This document shows positions 23,379 through 32,014 of a stretch of DNA of 34,188 nt, piece by piece (within the stretch, counting starts at the first letter, position 1; each line of letters begins with the position of its first letter). This DNA is from Planctomycetia bacterium (GTDB lineage: Bacteria > Planctomycetota > Phycisphaerae > Phycisphaerales > SM1A02). The notes under the pieces were generated by a model that was not told the origin of the DNA, searched no databases, and saw only the letters and a list, made by a program, of their open reading frames with translations. The stretch lies in the NCBI GenBank assembly GCA_005776885.1, contig SXOD01000055.1, positions 1 to 34,188 on the forward strand, read 5' to 3'. A program made the translations under genes and the position numbers.

Positions 23379-24682
23379 CGCCCGCCGTCGCCAGTGAGGA
23401 CCTGGAGGCGGTTCCAGTTGAGCACCGGGATCTGGGCTTCGGCAGCGGCCTTCAGGAGCAGTTCGTACTTCTCGCGCTGTTCTTCGCGACGTGCGAACTG
23501 CGCCAGCTCGAGGTCGGTTGCTGATGCGCTCGGCGACACGGCCGGCGGTGGCTTGATCCCGACCACGATGAAGTCCACGTCGCCGCGGATGCCTTCGCCG
23601 TCCAGCACCCGGCCATTCCAGTCGGCGATCCGTCGCCGAACGATGTCGGCTTCGCCCTCGGTGCCGAGGCCATCGCCATCGACGTCGAAGAGTCCGTGAA
23701 CCAGGAAGGCGTACTCGTGGTCTGGCGAGTACAGCGGGTTGGCCAGCACGTCCCGGGACGCCACGGCCGCGCGAGGCGACAGGCGGACGACGCGAGCCTG
23801 TGAGGTGGTGTCACCGACGCGGGTCACTTCCACGGTGGCCTTGCCGGGGAGCGGGACCGAATCACCGCCGGCGGACGCTGTCGTGATCTGCGTGGCGTCG
23901 GTGTAGACCTCGAAGGTCATGCCGGGACGCAGGCGGTCGCGGCGTCCAAGATCGAGGAAGAGCGTCGTGCCATCCGGGGAGATGTCGACGATGTGCGCAT
24001 CAACCAGCGTGGAGGCGTCCTGTGCGCGCGCCCGGACCCGGTTGGCGGTCTCCGTGAGCTGCGAGACCTGGTCGGTCAACCGAGCCTGCACTCGATGTGC
24101 TTCCTCGAGTTGCTCCTCCAGCTCGGTGCGGCGACCCTCGAACTCGGCCGAGAGGTCCTCGCTGGTGCGGGCGAACTGACCTCGCAACTCATCAAGTTGC
24201 GCGGAGAACTGGTCGGCGATGTCCTTGATGGAGGCGATCTCGGCACGCGCGGCGGACAGTCCGTTGTCGAACGTGGTGCGCGCGTCGGCGTAGGCCTCCC
24301 GCTCGGTCTCCAACGAGGTCTGGGCCTGTTCCAGCTGGGATTGCAGTTCGGCGATTCGGGCTTCCGCATCCTTGCCGGCCCGCCGAAGCGCGGCAATGGC
24401 CGCCGACGCGCGATCGCTCGGGCTCAGGCCCAGCGTGGATCGAAGGTCGGCTTCGCTGATCGAGCTCGTTCCAAGCACTTGGGCAGCGGTTTGCGCCGTT
24501 TCCTCAAGGCTGGAGAGTTGCTGCTGGGTGGTGCGGAGGCTGTTCACCCGCTCGTCACGGTCCCGCTCGACGGCTCCCTTGGCGTTGAAAAGGAGCACGA
24601 CGGCGACCAAAAGGCCGACGGTCGTGACCACGAAGAGCACCAAGGTCGCGATGATTCCTGTTCCAGCTGATCGGGTGGCCAT
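23375..24682 (-). CDS. membrane-anchored coiled-coil protein of unknown function
   Basis: A 435-residue protein with an N-terminal membrane anchor (about residues 5-29, GIIATLVLFVVTTVGLLVAVVLLF region), a long predicted coiled coil (about 45-235, rich in E, Q, A, R with heptad-like leucines) and a C-terminal globular part (about 240-435). In the latter, HIVDISPDGTTLFLDLGRRDRLRPGMTFEV and later GDVDFIVVGIKPPP suggest a beta-barrel-like and alpha/beta fold. It is likely anchored in the inner membrane with the rest in the periplasm or cytoplasm. ATG 24682 starts the anchor. It opens a minus-strand run, divergent from rpsT 130 nt away. Its overlap with the acyltransferase (TTGA) hints at an envelope role, but none is shown. 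Confidence 0.8.
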   Translation of the reverse strand: MATRSAGTGIIATLVLFVVTTVGLLVAVVLLFNAKGAVERDRDERVNSLRTTQQQLSSLEETAQTAAQVLGTSSISEADLRSTLGLSPSDRASAAIAALRRAGKDAEARIAELQSQLEQAQTSLETEREAYADARTTFDNGLSAARAEIASIKDIADQFSAQLDELRGQFARTSEDLSAEFEGRRTELEEQLEEAHRVQARLTDQVSQLTETANRVRARAQDASTLVDAHIVDISPDGTTLFLDLGRRDRLRPGMTFEVYTDATQITTASAGGDSVPLPGKATVEVTRVGDTTSQARVVRLSPRAAVASRDVLANPLYSPDHEYAFLVHGLFDVDGDGLGTEGEADIVRRRIADWNGRVLDGEGIRGDVDFIVVGIKPPPAVSPSASATDLELAQFARREEQREKYELLLKAAAEAQIPVLNWNRLQVLTGDGGR

Positions 24683-24747
24683 GTGGGGGGGTCCGTGGGG
24701 AGACCTATAAGTTTCCCCCAACCGAGCCTCCCCGTCAAGCGGAGGGG

Positions 24748-24776
24748 TTGCGGATCGGGGCGGAATCTGGGATACT
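24748..24776 (+). promoter_or_regulatory. candidate rpsT promoter
   Basis: TTGCGG (24748-24753) and GATACT (24771-24776) are separated by 17 nt. The predicted leader is about 30 nt, and GAGGA at 24803-24807 gives a Shine-Dalgarno site for TTG 24813. This is the only clearly leadered, SD-bearing first gene here. Confidence 0.45.
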
Positions 24777-24812
24777 TCCCGATTCCCCATCGATCCAAGA
24801 CTGAGGATTCCC

Positions 24813-25091
24813 TTGCCGAACACCGCATCAGCGAAGAAGCGCGTCCGCCAGACCGAGAAGAAGAAGGCCCTGAACCTGTGGCGAAAGCGCCAGGTGAAGG
24901 ACTCCACCAAGGTCTTCCTGAAGGCTGTCCATGATGGCGATTTCGGGGCGGCCGAGAAGGCCCTTTCAAGGGTCTCCGGCCTGCTGGACCGGTTCGCCAC
25001 CAAGAGCACCTACCACCGGAACACGGCGGCGAGGAAGAAGAGCCGGATGGCCCAGAGCCTGAACAAGGCCAAGGCCACCAAGGCAGCCTGA
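24813..25091 (+). CDS. rpsT: 30S ribosomal protein S20
   Basis: A 92-residue basic protein that binds 16S rRNA early in 30S assembly. The start MPNTASAKKRVRQTEKKK and the end with RNTAARKKSRMAQSLNKA match the family in sequence and length (about 85-90). The start codon is TTG 24813, supported by GAGGA 5 nt upstream and by the conserved MPN start; rare start codons in rpsT are known from other bacteria and may limit expression. It is followed by a CPBP protease gene after 22 nt. Confidence 0.96.
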   Translation: MPNTASAKKRVRQTEKKKALNLWRKRQVKDSTKVFLKAVHDGDFGAAEKALSRVSGLLDRFATKSTYHRNTAARKKSRMAQSLNKAKATKAA

Positions 25092-25113
25092 GTTCCAGTC
25101 TCGACTGGCACCC

Positions 25114-25950
25114 GTGGCCAAGGCCGCACGCTCCTCGGCAGCTCGAACATCCACGACACGGAAAGGGACTGATGTCGCCGCGTCCTACTGGGACGCGTCG
25201 CGCCTGCCGCTGCAGGTCCTGTCGTTGGTCGTTCCGATTTGCATCGCCTACGAAGTCTTGCTCGTGGTGGGACTGCGGGCCGCTGACGGCGCGACCGTGA
25301 CCAACCGGGCGCACGAGGGCATTGTCAGGCTCTTCCGGGCGTTTGGCGTCGAGGGCGCACAGGTTGGATTGCCAAGCCTTTCCGTTCCGGCCGTCGCCGT
25401 GGTCTTGGTCCTACTGCTGTGGCAGTTCCTGAGCCGTCGGCCGTGGCGGATCGCCCCGCTCGTGAGCCTTGGGATGGCGTGCGAGAGCGTGCTGGCCGCG
25501 CTGCCCCTGTACGTGGCCGGGCTGGCCCTGTCATTGGCCATTCCCGCGATGGCGTCGTCATCCGCGCCAGTCTCTTCAGCGGGCGGCGTGGACTGGGCCG
25601 CCACCTGGGGGCTCTCACTTGGTGCGGGGCTGTACGAGGAACTCATCTTTCGGTTGGCGTTGGTCTCGCTGCTGCACGCCGCATTCCATGACCTCGTGGG
25701 GGTCAAGGACGGGTGGGCGACGTGGTTGGCTGTCGTGATTGCCGCCGTGGCCTTCATGCTCTACCACCCCATTCGCAGCGCCGACGGGACGATCATGATT
25801 TGCGATGCCGCATTCCTCCTGCTTGCGGGGCTGTGGTTTGGCGGACTCTTCGTGACCCGCGGCTTCGGCATCGCTGTCGGGGCACACGCCGCGTACGACG
25901 TGCTTGCCTTGGTCGCCCAGGGGGCGGCCGCCGCTGCCGCACACCGATAG
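25114..25950 (+). CDS. CPBP-family intramembrane metalloprotease
   Basis: A 278-residue multi-pass membrane protein of the CPBP (CAAX protease/bacteriocin-processing) family. The first catalytic motif EExxxR is visible as YEELIFR, the second as FMLYHPI (His), and the third as GAHAAYD (His). About seven hydrophobic segments are present, beginning with LPLQVLSLVVPICIAYEVLLVV. Substrates of such proteases in bacteria are mostly unknown. The start is GTG 25114 with a basic N terminus, 22 nt after rpsT, so the two are likely cotranscribed. It ends 9 nt before kdsC. Confidence 0.88.
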   Translation: MAKAARSSAARTSTTRKGTDVAASYWDASRLPLQVLSLVVPICIAYEVLLVVGLRAADGATVTNRAHEGIVRLFRAFGVEGAQVGLPSLSVPAVAVVLVLLLWQFLSRRPWRIAPLVSLGMACESVLAALPLYVAGLALSLAIPAMASSSAPVSSAGGVDWAATWGLSLGAGLYEELIFRLALVSLLHAAFHDLVGVKDGWATWLAVVIAAVAFMLYHPIRSADGTIMICDAAFLLLAGLWFGGLFVTRGFGIAVGAHAAYDVLALVAQGAAAAAAHR

Positions 25951-25953
25951 ACT
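25948..25953 (+). promoter_or_regulatory. candidate -10 element for kdsC
   Basis: TAGACT ends exactly 6 nt before ATG 25960. Its TAG is also the stop codon of the CPBP gene, so the match is partly explained by that and counts as weaker evidence. Confidence 0.3.
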
Positions 25954-25959
25954 CAGCGC

Positions 25960-26541
25960 ATGACTCGGCGAGTCGAGGCTCTCGTGGCAGGCGACGTGCT
26001 TGGGGCCGACCCGGCCATCCGTGCGGCGTGGAGTCGTGTCCGCCTGCTGATCCTTGACGTGGACGGCGTCTTGACGGACGGGGGCATCTATCTGGGGGCC
26101 AATGGCGCCGAGTTCAAGCGTTTCGACGTCAAGGATGGTTTCGGGATTGCGCAGTGGCGGCGCGCGGGCGGCCTCGTGGCAATGCTCACTGGTCGCCAAG
26201 GCGAGGTCGTGGAGGCACGAGCGAGGGAACTGAGCATCGACGCCGTGATCCAGGGGAGCCGCGACAAGGGGGCCGACGCGGTCGCGCTCTGCCGGCGATT
26301 CGGGATCGACCCCACGGCGGCCATCATGGTGGGTGATGACCTGCCGGACCTTTCGGCCTTCGCGGTGTGCGGCTGCACCGCCGCAGTGGCTGATGCCACG
26401 CCAGCGGTGAGGGCAGCGGCGCAGGTCGTCACGTTGGCTCGCGGCGGATGTGGCGCCGTGCGTGAAGTCATCGAGGCGCTGCTGGGCAGTCGCTCCGAGG
26501 GAATCGTGGCGCCTGGCGTGCCGGATGGGAGCGTCTCGTGA
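25960..26541 (+). CDS. kdsC: KDO-8-phosphate phosphatase
   Basis: A 193-residue HAD-superfamily phosphatase that releases phosphate from 3-deoxy-D-manno-octulosonate 8-phosphate, a step in making the KDO of the LPS inner core. The nucleophile motif LILDVDGVLTDG (Asp 33, Asp 35), the motif LTGRQGE, the Lys in RDKG and the metal motif MVGDDLPDL are visible in the order of KdsC. About 20 extra N-terminal residues precede the domain. The GTGA overlap with the following LptC/OstA-like gene mirrors the kdsC-lptC order of proteobacteria, a good context argument for LPS. Confidence 0.92.
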   Translation: MTRRVEALVAGDVLGADPAIRAAWSRVRLLILDVDGVLTDGGIYLGANGAEFKRFDVKDGFGIAQWRRAGGLVAMLTGRQGEVVEARARELSIDAVIQGSRDKGADAVALCRRFGIDPTAAIMVGDDLPDLSAFAVCGCTAAVADATPAVRAAAQVVTLARGGCGAVREVIEALLGSRSEGIVAPGVPDGSVS

Positions 26542-29228
26542 ATCCGCGCGCGTTGGTGGCGCTGGTCATGGCTGGCTCCGTCGTTGCGTTGGGCATCGTG
26601 GCCGCTCGCTGGTGGGATCGATCTGACCCGGCGCCGATTCGTGCGGCCTCCGTGCTGGAGGGGGACGCTGTCCCGCCTTCGCCGCTGGATCCCGATCGGG
26701 TGAGCACGACGCCGGTGCTGGACGTGGCCAGCCCATCGGGCATGCGGCTGGAAAAGGGTGGTTGGGTGCAGGTGGCGAACCCGGACGGGTCGTTGGCGCA
26801 GCAATACAGCGCCACGCGGCTGGACCCGGAGCCCGGCCAGTGGCTGGCGATGCAGGAGCCTCGCGCCCTCTTCTATCTGGAGAACGGCCGCGTCGTGACG
26901 CTCCGCGCGGATGAGGCCCGGACGTACGTGCCGCAGCGTGCGCTGGAGCGCGGCGACTTCAAGGGCAACGTGATCGCGAAGGTGTTTGCGCCTGGTCCCG
27001 ATGGGGAGGTCCACTTGGCGTCCGACGCCCCGAGCATGGTCTTTGAGGCCACCGTCGCGGACGTCGATTTCCTCCACGGCACCATTCGATGCACCGAGGA
27101 CGTTCGGGTGACCACGCCGACCCTCCGCTTCGAGGGGCGTGACATGGACCTGCGCATGTCATCGGACCGAAAGACCATCGAGTCACTGCACGTGGAGCAC
27201 GTCATTGGGCCAATCACGCTGGATCGGGCGCTGGCGAGCTCGATGCAGGGCGCGAGCGGCGGTGTTCCGGAGACACCGGGCGGCGCTCTGGGTGCTTCGC
27301 CCACGATCGTCGGCGCGCGCAGCGCCGTTGCGGGGAACACCGCGGTGGCGGCGGCAGCGGCATCGACCGCTGCCATGGCGGCAACGTTCGGCGACGTGCC
27401 ATTCCATCGCGTCACGCTGACAGACAACGTCAAGATCGTGCGCTACACGACTGGGCCGGCCAGCTCCTTCGAGGGTGACCGGCTGGAGGCCACGCTGGCG
27501 CTGGATGGCGACTTGGTTGATGCGGGTGGCGTCACCATCCCAGGTGCACCGGAGACGGCGATGGCCCTCCCGATGCCGGAGGGGCTGCCCTTGCTGGCCC
27601 TGGTGTCGCCGGCCAGCGCCGTCAACGCAGGGCCGAGCCGAGACATGATCGCGATCTGGGCGGACGGTCCGCTCTCCGTCGTTCGCGCCGCGCCCGAGGA
27701 CCGGGTACCGGCCACGATCGATGGCGTGCTGCTGTTCCTGGATGGCTCGCCGTTGGCGCTGTCCGACGATCGCGGCCACACGCTGACGGCCCCGGACCTT
27801 GACATGGAGCTGGAACGGGCGTCCGGCGCCACGATCCCACGGACGATGGTGGCTCGCGGAGGCGTCGTCGCAAGTGACCGGGACCAGACGTTGTGGTCGG
27901 ACTCGCTCCGCGTCCGGTTCGCGCCGGACGGGAAGCCCGCCGCGGCGGACAGCGACCCGCTGCTTGGATCGACCTCGATCGAGCGAGCCGATGCCGAGGG
28001 GGGCGTGGAGTTGCAGCTGAAGGATGGCGCGCGCGCGTGGGGTGATCGCGTGCAGGCTTGGCCCAACAAGCGCCAAGCGGACTTGCATGGCCCCGGCGTG
28101 CAGGTTGTCCGGGGCAATACCTTGCTGCATGACGTGGAGCGCATCCAGGTCGACGAGGCATCGCGCACGGTGACGTCACCCGGCAGCGGCAAGGCGACGA
28201 TCTTCTCCGACGTGATCATCGGTGCCGGGAAGACGGGTCGTCTTGGTGTCCCGTCCGTGGACGGGCTCCGACGGCAGTCGTGGGCGGCGTGGACCGAGTC
28301 CATGCAGTACGTGGACCGCGCGGCGCTCGGTGCCACCCTGTCGGTGCGAGGTGCCGTGCAGCTGCGATCCGAACCCGATGACTCGGAGTACGACATCCTC
28401 GAGGCCGAAGATCTTGGCGTGCAGCTTGCTCCCACGCGCCCCGCTTCGGCGACGGCCGCCGGATTGGACGCCGCAGCTGGAGGTCCCCTGGAACCATCGA
28501 CCATCCATGCCGTCGGCGCCGTCCGCCTGGAGAGCCAGCTCTGGCCGGGTGCCAAGGATGGTTCGCGTGGCGAGCCCGAAGTCTTCCGCATCCAATCGGA
28601 GGATCTCACGTGGGACGCGCAGACCGAGCAGGCCAGCGTGCCGGTCGCGGGTGACATGCTCATGCATCGACCCGCCCAGGCCGGACAGGCAGCGGCGACC
28701 GTGCCGACGAATGGCCCCGGGTCCACTCGCGCCGCCATGCCGGGCGCACGGGGGACCTCGCGATTCAGGTGGAAGGGATCGATGCAGCTGGAGAACCGCG
28801 TGGACGCCTTGTCGCAGGTGCGGATGGAACGGGAGGTGGAGATCGTCCATGTGAGCCTGGACCGGAAGGCGAAGACCACGTTGACGTGCGATCGAGCCGT
28901 GGCGGTGTTGGACAGGCGGTCGGCATCGAAACCTGCTCCCACCGGCAACGCCGCCGCCGACCCGATCCAGTTTGGCAGTGGCGGGGACCTCATCCGCCTG
29001 CTGGCCGAGGGGCGTTGCTTCATCCGGAGCCCGGAGTACGACATCGATTGCGATTCAATCGAGTACGACGCCAAGACCCAGGTCGCGATCCTGAAAGCTC
29101 GCCCGGGCCGGAACGTGGCGATCACGCCGGCCCAGGGCGGATCGGTGATCCACGCCGTCGAGGCGACGTGGGACATGGCCACGGGGCGGATCCGCGTGCA
29201 GAATGCCCGGGGCTCCGCCGCGCGCTAG
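26538..29228 (+). CDS. giant LptC/OstA-like LPS transport protein
   Basis: An 896-residue protein with an N-terminal membrane anchor (about 5-23) and then a long beta-rich periplasmic part with repeated pieces resembling LptC and LptA/OstA jellyroll strands, for example RVVTLRADEARTYVPQRALE, FEGRDMDLRMSSDRKTIESL, DRVQAWPNKRQADLHGPGVQV and EYDIDCDSIEYDAKTQVAILK. LptC is normally about 190 residues and LptA about 185; this one is more than twice both together, so it may replace the bridge with one chain. An Ala-rich low-complexity region lies at about 230-290. GTG 26538 overlaps kdsC. The stop CTAG is shared with the convergent dioxygenase. Family identification rests on position and strand pattern, so it is less certain. 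Confidence 0.72.
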   Translation: MNPRALVALVMAGSVVALGIVAARWWDRSDPAPIRAASVLEGDAVPPSPLDPDRVSTTPVLDVASPSGMRLEKGGWVQVANPDGSLAQQYSATRLDPEPGQWLAMQEPRALFYLENGRVVTLRADEARTYVPQRALERGDFKGNVIAKVFAPGPDGEVHLASDAPSMVFEATVADVDFLHGTIRCTEDVRVTTPTLRFEGRDMDLRMSSDRKTIESLHVEHVIGPITLDRALASSMQGASGGVPETPGGALGASPTIVGARSAVAGNTAVAAAAASTAAMAATFGDVPFHRVTLTDNVKIVRYTTGPASSFEGDRLEATLALDGDLVDAGGVTIPGAPETAMALPMPEGLPLLALVSPASAVNAGPSRDMIAIWADGPLSVVRAAPEDRVPATIDGVLLFLDGSPLALSDDRGHTLTAPDLDMELERASGATIPRTMVARGGVVASDRDQTLWSDSLRVRFAPDGKPAAADSDPLLGSTSIERADAEGGVELQLKDGARAWGDRVQAWPNKRQADLHGPGVQVVRGNTLLHDVERIQVDEASRTVTSPGSGKATIFSDVIIGAGKTGRLGVPSVDGLRRQSWAAWTESMQYVDRAALGATLSVRGAVQLRSEPDDSEYDILEAEDLGVQLAPTRPASATAAGLDAAAGGPLEPSTIHAVGAVRLESQLWPGAKDGSRGEPEVFRIQSEDLTWDAQTEQASVPVAGDMLMHRPAQAGQAAATVPTNGPGSTRAAMPGARGTSRFRWKGSMQLENRVDALSQVRMEREVEIVHVSLDRKAKTTLTCDRAVAVLDRRSASKPAPTGNAAADPIQFGSGGDLIRLLAEGRCFIRSPEYDIDCDSIEYDAKTQVAILKARPGRNVAITPAQGGSVIHAVEATWDMATGRIRVQNARGSAAR

Positions 29229-30016
29229 AAGCGGGTGCGGATGGCCCAGAGGTCTGGGAAGAGCGACGTCGAGATCGTCGATCGCAGGTAGGGGACCCCG
29301 GGGCTTCCACCCGTTCCTTGCTTGAAGCCGATGGTTCGCTCGACCATCTTCATGTGTCGATAGCGCCATTCCTGGAGTCCTTCGTCGAAGTCCACGATCA
29401 ACTCGCAGATGACGCGCTCCGGCGGCCGGTTGCGGTAGACGTCAAGCAGGATGTCCTGCAAGGCGGTGCTTGGTTCGCACGGGGCCTGCCGCACGCCATC
29501 CATCTCGGAGGCGGGGACGGGAAAGCCGGAACGGGCGATTCGGCGGAGAAAACTCTGCCACAGCGTCGGGCGCGACCAGGCAGCGGCGACGGCCGCCTGT
29601 TCCGAGGATCCATCGGGAAACTGCGTCCGCGCCGACTCGCGGCGGTTGCCCAGCACCGTCTCGAACACGCGGAACTGGGCACTCTGGAATCCGCTGGAGG
29701 ACTGCAGCCGCGCCCGGAACGAGTGAAAGCCGAGCGGGGTCATCGTCTCCAGCACGTCCAGCTGGCTCACCATCACCTTGAGGATCGTGAGCATGCGCCG
29801 GAGGGTCGCGACCGCCATCGGATCATCGCCGGCCTCGAGGCATCGCTGGAGGAGCGAGCACTCGTGGATCTGCTGCTTGAACCAGAGGTCGTAGACCTGG
29901 TGGATGACGATGAAGAGCGTCTCGTCATGTTCGGCCGTCCCGTCGCGCCCGGACTCCGGCTGCTGGAGGGAAAGGAGTTCAGGGATCTTGAGGTACGAGG
30001 CGTACGTCACTGTCAT
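29225..30016 (-). CDS. kynA: tryptophan 2,3-dioxygenase
   Basis: A 263-residue haem enzyme that opens the indole ring of tryptophan to N-formylkynurenine, the first step of the kynurenine pathway. The start TYASYLKIPELLSLQ, the distal-side HDETLFIVIHQVYDLWFKQ (His 39), the axial haem ligand His 221 in WRYRHMKMVERTIG and the substrate loop GTGGSPGVPYLRST are intact. Length is typical of bacterial forms. The gene is boxed in: its start lies 38 nt inside the 3' end of the upstream exporter gene, in another frame, and its stop overlaps the stop of the convergent LptC-like gene. TACGAT ends 8 nt before the ATG, so it may have its own promoter. No other kynurenine gene is near. Confidence 0.94.
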   Translation of the reverse strand: MTVTYASYLKIPELLSLQQPESGRDGTAEHDETLFIVIHQVYDLWFKQQIHECSLLQRCLEAGDDPMAVATLRRMLTILKVMVSQLDVLETMTPLGFHSFRARLQSSSGFQSAQFRVFETVLGNRRESARTQFPDGSSEQAAVAAAWSRPTLWQSFLRRIARSGFPVPASEMDGVRQAPCEPSTALQDILLDVYRNRPPERVICELIVDFDEGLQEWRYRHMKMVERTIGFKQGTGGSPGVPYLRSTISTSLFPDLWAIRTRF

Positions 30017-31973
30017 GGCGTTCGATCGTACAGGTGCCGTTCCGGGGCCGGGGTGGAGGCTGGGTCTGGAGCGTCACCATCGACGCATAGCGGCCGCTGC
30101 GGGCCATGAGTTCGGCATGGGTCCCGCGCTCGATGATCATTCCATCCTCCATCACCAGGATCTGGTCGGCGTGCTGGATCGTGCTGAGTCGGTGGGCGAT
30201 CACGAGGCACGTCCGTCCCGACATGAGCGTCGCGAGGCTTCGCTGGATGTGGGCCTCCGATTCGCTGTCCAGGCTGCTGGTGGCCTCGTCGAGGATGAGG
30301 ATCGCGCCATTGCCCAGGAGCGCCCGTGCGATGGCCAGGCGCTGGCGTTGGCCGCCCGAGAGTCGAACGCCGCGTTCGCCGATCACCGTGCGGCGTCCCT
30401 CCGGCAATCGTTCGATGAACGTCGTGAGTCCGGCGGCCTCGACCGCGCGGTCGACCTCTGCGATCGAGGCGTCGGGGTCGCCGTAGCGAATGTTCTCGTC
30501 GATGGAGCCATCGAACAGGAAGGTGTCTTGCTCCACGATGGAGAGGAGGCGTCGGAAGTCCTGCAGGCAGACCTCGCGAAGGTCGATGCCGTCGAGTGAG
30601 AGAGAGCCTGAGGAGGGGTCAAAGAACCTGGCCACCAAGTTGCACAGCGTCGTCTTGCCGCTGCCGGAGGGCCCCACCAAGGCCGTGGTCGTGCCGGGCG
30701 GCATGTCGAACTGGATGGACGAGAGCGCCGGTGATTGCGCGCCGGGGTACGAGTAGGAGAGGTCGTGCGCCGCCAGCAGCCCCTGCACCGTGCCACGCGT
30801 GACGTGCCGTGCGCCGGGGCGGTCGGGGAGCTCCAGCGGCTCGGCGGTGAGGTCGAGGATCCGATCCAGCGCGGCGAGGCCCGATTGGATCGTCGTGGCG
30901 CTCGAAGTGAGCGCTTCCACCGGGCCCAGCAGCATGGCGAGGTACGCCAGGAAGAGCACGAGGTCGCCGGTCGAGATGGTGCCGGCCAGGACTTGTCGGC
31001 CGCCGTACCACAGGAGGAGTGCGCTCGCGATCGGCAGGACGATCGCCCACACGATCTCGATCCCGCGCGACCACCACCACGCGAGCATCTCCTGGCGGAG
31101 CATGAGGTGATTGGAGGTGACGTGCCGTCGAGCCTCCGACGCGGTGCGCACGAACCCGCGGACGACACGGATGCCGCCGAAGACTTCCGCGGCATGGCCA
31201 TCGACCATGTCGCGCTGCTTGCGGATGTCTCGGAAGACGGGGCGGACGCGGCCGATCCAGGCCCGGTGGGTGAACCAGATGAGCGGCAGGAAGACAAGGC
31301 TTCCCAGCAGCAAGCGCCAGTCGGTGATGGCCAGCACCGCCAGGCTCCCAATGAGCTGGACGATGGCGCGCCAGGGGTTGTAGGCCATCGAGAACACGAG
31401 GTCGCCCACCGCCCCGGTGTCCTCCCGGAGCATGCTGGCCATGCCGCCCGACTTCATCTGCTGCACGCGGTGGAGCGGCAGTCGCGCGGCGTGGTCAAAG
31501 ACCTGCCGTCGAAGTGCGGACTGCAGGCGCTTGACGCAACGGGTCGCCTGGTATCGACCCCCAATCCCAATGGCGATCGAGAGGAGCGAGGCCACCACGA
31601 TGCCGATGGCGAGCGCGCTGAGCAACGGACTGGGCGCATCAAGCCACGCCCATGCCGCGGGGAACCACTCCCGGACCGAGGCCGGCAGGGGTTGCCGGCC
31701 GAAGACGTTGTCGATCGCCACCTTGGTGGCGATCGGCGGGATGAGGGCTAGTGCCGTGGAAGCCGTCAGCGTGGCCAAGGCAGCCGCGAGCGCCATGCGC
31801 ATCGGACCCAAGCGGCCGAGGAACTGGCGCAAGAGCATGCCGAATGAGCGCGCGCGGCGGACGGAAACCGTGGTCCCGCTCCTGGCGACCGTTGTCCCCG
31901 TGCGCCTGGCCTCGTGCAGCTGCACATTGAGCTGCTGCCTGTAGGCCTGGTATTCACTGTTGCTGTTGCGCAC
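29979..31973 (-). CDS. ABC exporter, fused permease and ATPase (MsbA-like)
   Basis: A 664-residue half-transporter with an N-terminal membrane domain of six segments (from about 48 to 350) and a C-terminal ATPase: Walker A GPSGSGKTT, Q-loop IVEQDTFLFDG, signature LSGGQRQRLAIARAL, Walker B AILILDEATSSLD and switch His in IAHRLS. Families with this layout export lipid A, lipids, peptides or drugs; the LPS genes in the window make an MsbA-type lipid flippase a reasonable guess. The start is GTG 31973 with TAGGAT ending 6 nt upstream. A 50-residue soluble N-terminal extension precedes the first membrane segment. The last 38 nt overlap the dioxygenase gene. Confidence 0.88.
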   Translation of the reverse strand: MRNSNSEYQAYRQQLNVQLHEARRTGTTVARSGTTVSVRRARSFGMLLRQFLGRLGPMRMALAAALATLTASTALALIPPIATKVAIDNVFGRQPLPASVREWFPAAWAWLDAPSPLLSALAIGIVVASLLSIAIGIGGRYQATRCVKRLQSALRRQVFDHAARLPLHRVQQMKSGGMASMLREDTGAVGDLVFSMAYNPWRAIVQLIGSLAVLAITDWRLLLGSLVFLPLIWFTHRAWIGRVRPVFRDIRKQRDMVDGHAAEVFGGIRVVRGFVRTASEARRHVTSNHLMLRQEMLAWWWSRGIEIVWAIVLPIASALLLWYGGRQVLAGTISTGDLVLFLAYLAMLLGPVEALTSSATTIQSGLAALDRILDLTAEPLELPDRPGARHVTRGTVQGLLAAHDLSYSYPGAQSPALSSIQFDMPPGTTTALVGPSGSGKTTLCNLVARFFDPSSGSLSLDGIDLREVCLQDFRRLLSIVEQDTFLFDGSIDENIRYGDPDASIAEVDRAVEAAGLTTFIERLPEGRRTVIGERGVRLSGGQRQRLAIARALLGNGAILILDEATSSLDSESEAHIQRSLATLMSGRTCLVIAHRLSTIQHADQILVMEDGMIIERGTHAELMARSGRYASMVTLQTQPPPRPRNGTCTIERHDSDVRLVPQDP
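30025..30030 (-). promoter_or_regulatory. candidate -10 element for the dioxygenase
   Basis: TACGAT on the minus strand ends 8 nt before ATG 30016, inside the coding end of the exporter gene. Confidence 0.35.
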
Positions 31974-31979
31974 CGCGCC

Positions 31980-31985
31980 ATCCTA
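31980..31985 (-). promoter_or_regulatory. candidate -10 element for the ABC exporter
   Basis: TAGGAT on the minus strand ends exactly 6 nt before GTG 31973 and supports that start codon. Confidence 0.45.
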
Positions 31986-31999
31986 GGAGGGGCGGGGCG

Positions 32000-32005
32000 T
32001 AGACT
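32000..32005 (+). promoter_or_regulatory. candidate -10 element for the EEP gene
   Basis: TAGACT ends 9 nt before ATG 32015, in a 41-nt gap shared with the divergent exporter promoter. Confidence 0.45.
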
Positions 32006-32014
32006 TGCCCGATC

